Under the pieces are notes generated by a model. The model did not search any database and was not told the origin of the DNA. It saw only the letters and a list, made by a program, of their open reading frames with translations. Shown here in pieces: positions 8,242 through 15,115 of a stretch of DNA of 28,411 nucleotides; position 1 is the stretch's first letter, and the number at the start of each line of letters is the position of its first letter. Source of the stretch: XN24 sp047921395 (lineage in GTDB: Bacteria; Pseudomonadota; Gammaproteobacteria; Steroidobacterales; XN24); assembly GCA_047921395.1 (NCBI GenBank), contig JBLRWH010000031.1, positions 1 through 28,411 of the forward strand. The letters are read 5' to 3'. The translations under genes and the position numbers were made by a program.

Positions 8242-8753
8242 CTGGACTCTCCGGCGAGGGCGAGGCGCAGCGCGCGCCCCTTGCGCAACTGTGCATGACA
8301 GATGGCCACCGCCAGGGCATCGGCCGCATCCGCGGCCAGTGGGCCGCTCACCGCGAGCAACTTGCGCACCATGTGCGCGACCTGGACCTTTTCGGCGCCG
8401 CCGCTGCCCGTCACGGCCAGCTTCACCTCGCGCGCGGCGTATTCGTGCACGGGCACGTGGTGCATGAAGGTCCCGCACAGCGCCGCCGCCCGCGCCTGGC
8501 CGAGCTTCAGGGCGCTGTCCGCATTGCGGTGCATGAAGACCCGTTCGACGCAGATCTCGTCGGGACGATACTCCTCGACCAGGCGGGTCGCACCCTCGAA
8601 GATGATGCGCAGGCGATCCGCGATCTCTCCGCCACGGGTGCGGATGCAGCCGCTGGCCAGGTAACTCAACTTCGGACCCTGTACGACAATGACGCCGAAC
8701 CCGGTGACCTGCGAGCCGGGATCGATGCCGAGAATCGTCAGGGCCCCGGTCAT
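8238..8753 (-). CDS. ruvC: Holliday junction resolvase RuvC
   Basis: Dimeric RNase H-fold endonuclease that resolves Holliday junctions. It has 171 residues. The four metal-binding acidic residues of the family are visible: D11 in GIDPG, E70 in ICVERVF, and D142 and D145 in ADAADALAVA. A conserved GSGGAEKVQV segment (117-125) lies between them. The 4-base overlap with ruvA implies coupled translation. It starts 21 bases after yebC. Confidence 0.97.
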   Translation of the reverse strand: MTGALTILGIDPGSQVTGFGVIVVQGPKLSYLASGCIRTRGGEIADRLRIIFEGATRLVEEYRPDEICVERVFMHRNADSALKLGQARAAALCGTFMHHVPVHEYAAREVKLAVTGSGGAEKVQVAHMVRKLLAVSGPLAADAADALAVAICHAQLRKGRALRLALAGESR

Positions 8754-8774
8754 CTTGCGCGGCCCGGCGGGGTC

Positions 8775-9518
8775 TCAGGCCTCGGCAAGGACATCGTCCG
8801 ACAATTCTGCGTTGCTGTAGACGTCCTGCACATCGTCGAGATCCTCGAGCATTTCCAGCAACTTGAGCACCTGGACAGCGTCCTCGCCATCGACGACCAC
8901 GCCGGTCGCGGCACGCATCGTCACCTCGGCCTCCTCCGGTTCCAGCCCGCCCGCGACCAGGGCCTCGCGCACGGCCTCGAAGTCAGCCGGAGCCGTGATG
9001 ACGTCGAAGCTGCCATCCTCGTTGCCGACCACGTCCTCCGCCCCGGCCTCCAGCGCCAGGTTCATGACCTGCTCCTCGCTGGTGCCGGCGGGATAGCTGA
9101 TGACGCCACAATGCTGGAACAGGTAACCCACGCTGCCGTCGGCGCCGAGATTGCCCCCGCACTTGGTGAAGGCATGGCGGACTTCGCCGACCGTGCGATT
9201 GCGATTGTCCGTCAGGCACTCCACCAGGACGGCCACGCCGCCAGGGGCATAGCCCTCGTAGCGCACTTCCTGGAAATCGTCACCGTCGCCCGCGCCCGTG
9301 CCGCGTTTCCACGCCCGCTCGATCGTGTCCTTGGGCACACTGGCCGCCTTGGCCTTGTCGATCGCCAGGCGCAACCGCGGGTTCATCCCCGGGTCCGCGT
9401 CACCGGAACGCGCGGCGCTCGTGATCTCTCGGATCAGCTTGGTGAAAACCGCGCCGCGCTTCTTGTCCTGGGCGTCCTTGCGATGCTTGATGTTCGCCCA
9501 CTTGCTATGGCCTGCCAT
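8775..9518 (-). CDS. yebC: YebC/PmpR family regulatory protein
   Basis: Member of the YebC/TACO1 family. Relatives act as DNA-binding regulators (PmpR in Pseudomonas) or relieve ribosome stalling, so the exact role here is open. It has 247 residues. The opening MAGHSKWANIKHRKDAQD is diagnostic, followed by the conserved Mg2+-independent helical domain and an acidic C-terminal half. It is the first gene of the long minus-strand run and is upstream of ruvCAB, as in Pseudomonas and E. coli. A TAAAAT element 30 bases upstream could be the -10 of its promoter. Confidence 0.95.
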   Translation of the reverse strand: MAGHSKWANIKHRKDAQDKKRGAVFTKLIREITSAARSGDADPGMNPRLRLAIDKAKAASVPKDTIERAWKRGTGAGDGDDFQEVRYEGYAPGGVAVLVECLTDNRNRTVGEVRHAFTKCGGNLGADGSVGYLFQHCGVISYPAGTSEEQVMNLALEAGAEDVVGNEDGSFDVITAPADFEAVREALVAGGLEPEEAEVTMRAATGVVVDGEDAVQVLKLLEMLEDLDDVQDVYSNAELSDDVLAEA

Positions 9519-9548
9519 GGAGTCCCCGCGGAATGCTTCAAACTCGTG

Positions 9549-9554
9549 ATTTTA
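9549..9554 (-). promoter_or_regulatory. Possible -10 element upstream of yebC
   Basis: Read on the minus strand, this hexamer is TAAAAT (five of six matches to TATAAT). It sits between the yfaZ-like terminator and the yebC start, where a new promoter would be needed. No good -35 hexamer is visible 16-18 bases upstream; that place is taken by the T-tract of the terminator. Confidence 0.3.
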
Positions 9555-9565
9555 CCTGCGCCCCC

Positions 9566-9585
9566 AAAAAACCGTCCATCGGACG
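9566..9585 (-). terminator. Intrinsic terminator after the YfaZ-like gene
   Basis: On the minus strand, a five-base-pair stem CGTCC/GGACG with a three-base loop (9573-9585) is followed after one G by six T residues (9571-9566). It begins immediately past the TGA stop of the yfaZ-like gene. It should isolate that gene from yebC. The stem is short, so termination may be incomplete. Confidence 0.7.
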
Positions 9586-9586
9586 C

Positions 9587-10147
9587 TCAGAAGCGCAGGC
9601 GGAGCCCCACATGCAGGCCGGTATCGATCGTGACACTGTCGCTACGCTTGAAATCGGCGCTGACCCCGCGCACCCCCAGGTAGACCTGGCCTTGCCGAAG
9701 GACGCTGTAACCGGCCCAGGCGTTGTATTCGGTGTACCTCGTCGCGTCTCCGAAAGACAGGACGTCTGGCGCATAATAGAGGCTGCCGCCGACGACAAAC
9801 CGGTCGTACTCAGGGAGGGTGTAGACCACGAAACCGCCAATCGCGAGCGCCTGGCCGTCGTCACGGTTGCCGACGTCGGAGTCCACCCAGAGAAGGCGTC
9901 CGCCGAGCCCGGCACGCACAGGATTGCGCCCGCCGGTGGCGTCGCCGGTCAGATGCAGCCCGGCGCCGAGCACATTGCCGCGATCCTGGTGGTGCAGCCA
10001 CGATGCATCCGCGACGAGATTGTTCGAGAGGTCGAACTCCGCGGTGATCCGGGCCGCGTCATTGTTGAGGTTAAGGTCCAGCCCGTTGGCGGAGACCAGG
10101 GGAGAAAACAGTACCATCGCCACGGCCGGCAGGCAGCGTCGCAACAT
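9587..10147 (-). CDS. YfaZ-family outer membrane protein
   Basis: Predicted outer membrane beta-barrel of unknown function. It has 186 residues: a signal peptide of about 20 residues (cleavage after VSA), then alternating amphipathic strands rich in Gly, Asp, Tyr and Val, ending in the strand HVGLRLRF with the terminal Phe typical of Bam substrates. The pattern LDLNLNNDAARITAEFD near the mature N-terminus and the overall size match YfaZ proteins. A strong GGAGG lies 4 bases before the ATG. It is transcribed alone, divergently from relA, and ends in an intrinsic terminator. The family call is by recognition and could be a related barrel family. Confidence 0.75.
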   Translation of the reverse strand: MLRRCLPAVAMVLFSPLVSANGLDLNLNNDAARITAEFDLSNNLVADASWLHHQDRGNVLGAGLHLTGDATGGRNPVRAGLGGRLLWVDSDVGNRDDGQALAIGGFVVYTLPEYDRFVVGGSLYYAPDVLSFGDATRYTEYNAWAGYSVLRQGQVYLGVRGVSADFKRSDSVTIDTGLHVGLRLRF

Positions 10148-10190
10148 AAGACCTCCAAGTTAACATTAAGAAGATATCGTTAGGCTCAGT

Positions 10191-10196
10191 ATTATA
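10191..10196 (-). promoter_or_regulatory. Perfect TATAAT -10 element for the YfaZ-like gene
   Basis: The minus strand reads TATAAT here, 44 bases before the start codon, in an AT-rich divergent intergenic region (10148-10221). A poor -35 (TTCTGC) lies 17 bases upstream at 10214-10219. The same AT-rich patch must also house the relA promoter on the plus strand, where the overlapping TTATAA could serve as a -10. Confidence 0.45.
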
Positions 10197-10221
10197 AACG
10201 GAATTCCTTAAGAGCAGAATC

Positions 10222-12348
10222 GTGAACCAAAGTTCCGACACCACGCCCTCCGCGGAGCAGACGCTCGCCGCATCGATCGAGGCGGCGCGCAGGCAGACCG
10301 GCGATGGCTTCGAGGCCGCCGCGGCCCGGGGCGTCGCCATCGCCGCGCTGCTCGAGGAAATCCATGCCGAGCCGGAGATTCGTGCCGCCGCGGTACTCTA
10401 CCCTTTGGCGGAGTCCGGCGCGATGGCGCCGGACCTGATCGAGACACAATTCGGCCTGACGATGCGCCGCCGCGTCGACGAACTGCTGCGCCTCGGTTCC
10501 TTCGGGCTCCCCGAGAACTGGCGCACCGGCACCCCCCTCCCGGCGCCGCAGGCGGAGACGCTGCGCAAGATGCTGCTCGCGATCGTCGCGGATGTGCGCC
10601 TGGTGCTCGTCAGGCTGGCGGACCAGCTCGACCGCCTGCAGCGGGCCAGGGAGGGGAACGCCGAGTTGCGTGAGCGGGTGGCGATCGAGACCCGCGAAAT
10701 CTTCGCTCCGCTGGCCAACCGGCTCGGTATCTGGCACTTCAAGTGGCAGATGGAAGACCTCGCTTTCCGTTACCTCGAGCCCGAGACGTACCGGGGCATC
10801 GCCCGCTACCTGAAGCAAACGCGCGAGGCCCGCGAGGCGCGCATCGAGCAGGTGATCCGGATACTCCGTGATGAGCTCGCGAAGGCCGACATTCACGGGG
10901 ACGTCGAGGGTCGCCCGAAGCATATCTACAGCATCTGGCGAAAGATGCGACGCAAGCAGGTCGGCATCGAGCAGGTGTTCGATATCAGCGCCGTGCGCAT
11001 CCTCGTGGATAGCCTGCCGGAGTGCTATGCCGTGCTCGGCCAGGTCCACAGCCTGTGGCCTTACATTGCCGGCGAGTTCGACGACTACATCGCCAACCCG
11101 AAGGGCAACTTTTACCGCTCCCTGCACACCGCGGTGATGGGGCCCGGCAACGAGCCGCTGGAAATCCAGATCCGCACGCGCGAGATGCACGAGCACGCGG
11201 AGCTCGGCGTGGCCGCGCACTGGCGCTACAAGGAAGGGGGCCGCGGCGACCCCGCCTTCGAGCAGAAGATCAACTGGCTTCGGCAACTGCTGACACCTGG
11301 CGAGGATCCCGAGGCCGACCGGGACCTGCTCGACCAGCTGCGCACCGAGATTTTCGAGGACCGGGTCTATGCCTTCACCCCCGCCGGCGACGTGGTCGAC
11401 CTGCCCGCCGGGGCCACGCCCCTGGATTTCGCGTACCAGGTGCACACCAATGTCGGCCACCACTGTCGCGGCGCGCGGGTCAACGGCCGCATGGTCCAGC
11501 TGACCCACCCGCTCAAGAACGGCGACAAGGTCGAGATCATGACGGCCAAGAACGCCCATCCCAGCCGCGACTGGCTCCTGCCGCAGGCCGGCTACCTGGT
11601 TTCGCCACGCAGCCGGAGCAAGGTGCGCGCCTGGTTCCGACAGCAGGACCAGGAACAGAACCGGCGCTCCGGCAAGCAGGCCCTGGAAAAGGAACTGGCT
11701 CGGCTGGGACTGGAGGCGAACCTGGACGCGGTCGCGAAGCGATTCGGACTCGGCGGTGTGGAGCAGCTCTGGCTGAGCATCGGGGCCGGCGATCTGACCC
11801 TGCTGACGGTGATCGGCGCCTGCGAGCGCGAGAGCCCTCCGCCGGCGCCCGGGATCAGGGAGGAAGTGCAGGTCAAGGTGCGCCGTCCGAACTACACCGA
11901 CGCGGCGGTCTCGATCTCCGGCGTCGGCGACCTGCTGACCAACTTCGCGCGCTGTTGCCGCCCGTTACCGCCAGAGCCCATCGCCGGCTACATCACCCAG
12001 GGCCGCGGCGTCTCGATTCACCGCGCCAACTGCAAGAACCTGCTGCGCCTGCAGGCGGATCACCCGGAGCGCCTGATGGCCGTGGACTGGGGCTCGCGCG
12101 AGCACGCGAGTTACCCGGTCGAGATCGAGGTCGAGGCCTGGGACCGGACCGGGCTGATACGCGACATCTCGGCGCTGCTGGCCGACGAGAAGCTCGACAT
12201 CAACGCGATGACCTCGCGGATGGACCGGATGAGCCATGTGGCCAACATCGACATCACGCTGGGGATCGGCAGCCTCGAGCAGCTGAGCCGCGTGATGCAC
12301 CGCCTCGGCCGGCTCACCAACGTCAGCTCGGTGCGGAGGAAGCCTTGA
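10222..12348 (+). CDS. relA: (p)ppGpp synthetase RelA
   Basis: Ribosome-associated GTP/GDP pyrophosphokinase of the stringent response. It has 708 residues. The N-terminal region (about 20-150) corresponds to the HD hydrolase domain but lacks the HD motif (AVLYPLAESG where hydrolases have LLHDVIED), so it should not degrade ppGpp. The synthetase domain (about 165-350) contains GRPKHIYSIWRKM and the acidic EFDD motif (285-288) typical of monofunctional RelA. The TGS domain is at about 375-435, followed by helical and zinc-finger segments and a C-terminal ACT domain (about 630-705). The start is a GTG with only a weak AAGAG upstream, suggesting low translation. It stands alone, convergent with lpdA with 25 bases between the stops. 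Confidence 0.95.
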   Translation: MNQSSDTTPSAEQTLAASIEAARRQTGDGFEAAAARGVAIAALLEEIHAEPEIRAAAVLYPLAESGAMAPDLIETQFGLTMRRRVDELLRLGSFGLPENWRTGTPLPAPQAETLRKMLLAIVADVRLVLVRLADQLDRLQRAREGNAELRERVAIETREIFAPLANRLGIWHFKWQMEDLAFRYLEPETYRGIARYLKQTREAREARIEQVIRILRDELAKADIHGDVEGRPKHIYSIWRKMRRKQVGIEQVFDISAVRILVDSLPECYAVLGQVHSLWPYIAGEFDDYIANPKGNFYRSLHTAVMGPGNEPLEIQIRTREMHEHAELGVAAHWRYKEGGRGDPAFEQKINWLRQLLTPGEDPEADRDLLDQLRTEIFEDRVYAFTPAGDVVDLPAGATPLDFAYQVHTNVGHHCRGARVNGRMVQLTHPLKNGDKVEIMTAKNAHPSRDWLLPQAGYLVSPRSRSKVRAWFRQQDQEQNRRSGKQALEKELARLGLEANLDAVAKRFGLGGVEQLWLSIGAGDLTLLTVIGACERESPPPAPGIREEVQVKVRRPNYTDAAVSISGVGDLLTNFARCCRPLPPEPIAGYITQGRGVSIHRANCKNLLRLQADHPERLMAVDWGSREHASYPVEIEVEAWDRTGLIRDISALLADEKLDINAMTSRMDRMSHVANIDITLGIGSLEQLSRVMHRLGRLTNVSSVRRKP

Positions 12349-12373
12349 AGAAAATACGGCTCGCGCGAAATAT

Positions 12374-13801
12374 TCAGCGGTTGATGCCGTGAATGGCCTT
12401 CCCGTCGGCGGCGAGCGCCGCCTCGTGGATCGCCTCAGCGAGCGTCGGATGGGCGTGCACGGTACGCTGGATGTCCTCGATGCTCGCCTGGAACTCCATC
12501 GCGACCACCAGTTCGCTGATCAGCTCGCCCGCCATCGGGCCGATGATGTGCGCGCCGATGATCGAGTCGTCGCGCTTGTTGGCGATCAGCTTCACCATGC
12601 CCGCGGCCTGTTCCATGGCCTTGGCGCGACCGTTCGGCGCGAACGGAAAGGTACCGACCTTGTAATCGATCCCGGCCTCCTTGGCCTGCGCCTCGGTCTT
12701 GCCGACCCAGGCGATCTCGGGCGCGGTGTAGATCACGGACGGGATGACCTCGTAGTTCACCTCGGCAATCTTGCCGGCCATCAGGTCCGCGACCATGACC
12801 CCCTCCTCGGTTGCCTTGTGCGCCAGCATGGGTCCGCGCACCAGGTCGCCGACGGCCCAGACGTTCTTCACGCCGGTGCGGCACTCATGGTCCACTTTCA
12901 CGAATCCGCGCGCGTCAATCTCGACGCCCGTACCCTCGCCGAGCAGGCCCTCCGAGTAAGGGCGCCGGCCGATGCAGACCACGACCTTGTCGACGGTCAG
13001 CTCGTGGCTGCCGTCCTTGTCCTCGTAGCTGAGCGTAACGCCTTTTTTCGAGGTCTTGGCGCCCTGCACCTTCGCGCCGAGTCGAATCTCGAGGCCCTGC
13101 TTCTTGAACTGGCGCTGCGCGTCGCGGGCGATCTGCGCATCGGCCATCCACAGGAAACTGTCCATCGCCTCGAGGATGGTCACCTCCGCGCCGAGGCGCT
13201 TCCAGACGCTGCCGAGCTCGAGACCGATCACGCCGGCGCCGATGACGCCCAGCGTGCCGGGGACCGCGTCGAACTCCAGCGCACCCCAGGAATCGACGAC
13301 CTGCTGGCCGTCGAACGGCACGGTCTTGAGCTCGATCGGGCGCGAGCCGGCCGCGAGCACGACGTGCTTCGCCGTGAGGGTCTTCGTGTTGCCGTCGGGA
13401 TCCGTGAACTCGACCTTGCCGTCGCCGAGGAAACGCCCGCGGCCCTGCAGGCCGGTGACCTTGTTGGCCTTGAACAGCTGGCCGATGCCGCCGGTGAGCT
13501 GCTTGACGATGCCCGCCTTGCGCGCCTGCATGGTATCGAGGTCGAGCTCGACGGCGCCGGTCCTGATGCCGTGCACGCCGAACTCTTCCTTCGCGCGATG
13601 GAACAGCTCCGAGGACTCCAGCAGCGCCTTGGAGGGAATGCAGCCGGCGTTCAGGCAAGTGCCGCCGAAGGCCCGGCTCCCGTCGTAGTTCTGCCAGTCG
13701 TCGATGCAGGCGGCACTCATGCCGTTCTGCGCCGCGCGGATGGCCGCCGGATAACCGCCGGGGCCGCCGCCGATCACGATCACGTCGAAACTGTCACTCA
13801 T
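12374..13801 (-). CDS. lpdA: Dihydrolipoyl dehydrogenase (E3)
   Basis: FAD enzyme that reoxidises the dihydrolipoyl arms of 2-oxoacid dehydrogenases with NAD+. It has 475 residues. The FAD-binding GGGPGG is at 11-16, the redox-active disulfide GTCLNAGC at C49 and C54, a NAD-binding GAGVIGLELG is near residue 190, and the C-terminal catalytic His/Glu pair is in HPTLAE (H451 and E456). A good AGGTGA sits 4 bases before the ATG. It lies 60 bases downstream of sucB, so it is most likely the E3 dedicated to the 2-oxoglutarate complex, though it may also serve pyruvate dehydrogenase. Confidence 0.96.
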   Translation of the reverse strand: MSDSFDVIVIGGGPGGYPAAIRAAQNGMSAACIDDWQNYDGSRAFGGTCLNAGCIPSKALLESSELFHRAKEEFGVHGIRTGAVELDLDTMQARKAGIVKQLTGGIGQLFKANKVTGLQGRGRFLGDGKVEFTDPDGNTKTLTAKHVVLAAGSRPIELKTVPFDGQQVVDSWGALEFDAVPGTLGVIGAGVIGLELGSVWKRLGAEVTILEAMDSFLWMADAQIARDAQRQFKKQGLEIRLGAKVQGAKTSKKGVTLSYEDKDGSHELTVDKVVVCIGRRPYSEGLLGEGTGVEIDARGFVKVDHECRTGVKNVWAVGDLVRGPMLAHKATEEGVMVADLMAGKIAEVNYEVIPSVIYTAPEIAWVGKTEAQAKEAGIDYKVGTFPFAPNGRAKAMEQAAGMVKLIANKRDDSIIGAHIIGPMAGELISELVVAMEFQASIEDIQRTVHAHPTLAEAIHEAALAADGKAIHGINR

Positions 13802-13861
13802 CTGGTCACCTGGTGTGAATTGTTCACTTGCGGCCGCGCCGGCAGCATCAGGAAAAGCTCG

Positions 13862-15115
13862 TCAGAGCTGAATCAGGAGGCGCGCCGGATCCTCGAGGCT
13901 GTCCTTCACGCTGACCAGGAACTGCACCGCCTCGCGGCCGTCGATGATACGGTGGTCGTAGGTCAGCGCGATGTACATCATCGGCCGGATCCTGATCTCG
14001 CCATCCACGACCATCGGCCGGTCCTGGATCTTGTGCATGCCGAGGATCGCGCTCTGCGGCGGATTGATGATCGGCGTGGACATCAGCGAGCCGAACACAC
14101 CGCCGTTCGTGATCGTGAACGTGCCGCCGCTGAGGTCCTCGACGCCGATCTTGCCGTCCCGCGCGCGCCCGGCGAAATCGCCGATGGAGCGCTCAATATC
14201 GGCGAAGCTCATCTGGTCCGCGTCGCGCAGCACCGGGACCATCAGCCCGCGCTCGGTCGACACCGCGATGCCAATGTCGAAGTAGTCGTGGTAGATGATG
14301 TCGCTGCCTTCGAGTGAGGCGTTGACCACGGGGAACTTCCGCAGTGCCTCGATGGCCGCCTTGGCAAAGAAGCTCATGAAGCCGATGCGTACGCCGTGTT
14401 TCTTCTCGAAGCTGTCGCGATAGCGCTTGCGGATGTCCATGACCGCACCGAGATCGACCTCGTTGAACGAGGTCAGCATCGCGGCGGTCGCCTGGGCCTC
14501 GACGAGGCGCTCAGCGATGCGGGTGCGCATGCGCGTCATCGGCACGCGGCGCTCGTCGCGTGCGCCGCGCGCTGCGGGCGCAGGCGCGGCCGGAGCCGGG
14601 GCTTTGGCTTCGGGCCTGGCCGATTTGGCGACCTTGTCCTTGTCAGCGGACTCGCGCTGATCGAGGAACTCCATGACGTCAGCCTTGGTGATCCGGCCGT
14701 CGCGGCCGCTGCCGCGGATATCGCTGGGATCCAGCGCGTGCTCATCAACGAGGCGGCGCACCGCCGGACTCAGCCGGCCCGCGGCCTTGCCCGGTTCGGC
14801 CGTCCCATCATCGTCCTCCTCGGGCGACTCGTCGGCTGCGGCTGCCTGAGCCGGCGCGGGCTTGGCCCCGGCGCCCTCCCCTTCCTCGAGGATCGCGAGG
14901 ATGTCTCCGGCCGTCACGGTGGTGCCGTCGGAAATCCTGATTTCCTTCAGGACCCCGTCGGCCGGCGCGGGCACCTCGAGGACGACCTTGTCGGTCTCCA
15001 GGTCCGCGAGATTTTCATCCCGGCTCACCTTGTCGCCCGGCGACTTGTGCCAGGCAACCAGTGTTGCATCCGCTACCGACTCCGGCAGCTGGGGCACCTT
15101 GACTTCGATGGTCAT
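13862..15115 (-). CDS. sucB: 2-oxoglutarate dehydrogenase E2, dihydrolipoyl succinyltransferase
   Basis: Core of the 2-oxoglutarate dehydrogenase complex, transferring succinyl groups to CoA. It has 417 residues. One N-terminal lipoyl domain (1-77) carries the lipoylated lysine K43 in ETDKVVLEV. An Ala/Pro/acidic linker leads to a peripheral subunit-binding domain (116-152, with SPAVRRLVDEHALDP and GSGRDGRITK), a second Ala/Pro linker, and the catalytic domain (about 188-417) with the active-site HRIIDG motif (H388 and D392). The ATG overlaps the sucA stop by 4 bases. Confidence 0.97.
   Translation of the reverse strand: MTIEVKVPQLPESVADATLVAWHKSPGDKVSRDENLADLETDKVVLEVPAPADGVLKEIRISDGTTVTAGDILAILEEGEGAGAKPAPAQAAAADESPEEDDDGTAEPGKAAGRLSPAVRRLVDEHALDPSDIRGSGRDGRITKADVMEFLDQRESADKDKVAKSARPEAKAPAPAAPAPAARGARDERRVPMTRMRTRIAERLVEAQATAAMLTSFNEVDLGAVMDIRKRYRDSFEKKHGVRIGFMSFFAKAAIEALRKFPVVNASLEGSDIIYHDYFDIGIAVSTERGLMVPVLRDADQMSFADIERSIGDFAGRARDGKIGVEDLSGGTFTITNGGVFGSLMSTPIINPPQSAILGMHKIQDRPMVVDGEIRIRPMMYIALTYDHRIIDGREAVQFLVSVKDSLEDPARLLIQL

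Noticed and set aside
13814..13827. CRP-like sequence TGTGA...TCAC in the sucB-lpdA gap
   Set aside because: The half sites are separated by five bases instead of six, and the sequence lies just before the lpdA ribosome binding site inside an apparent operon.
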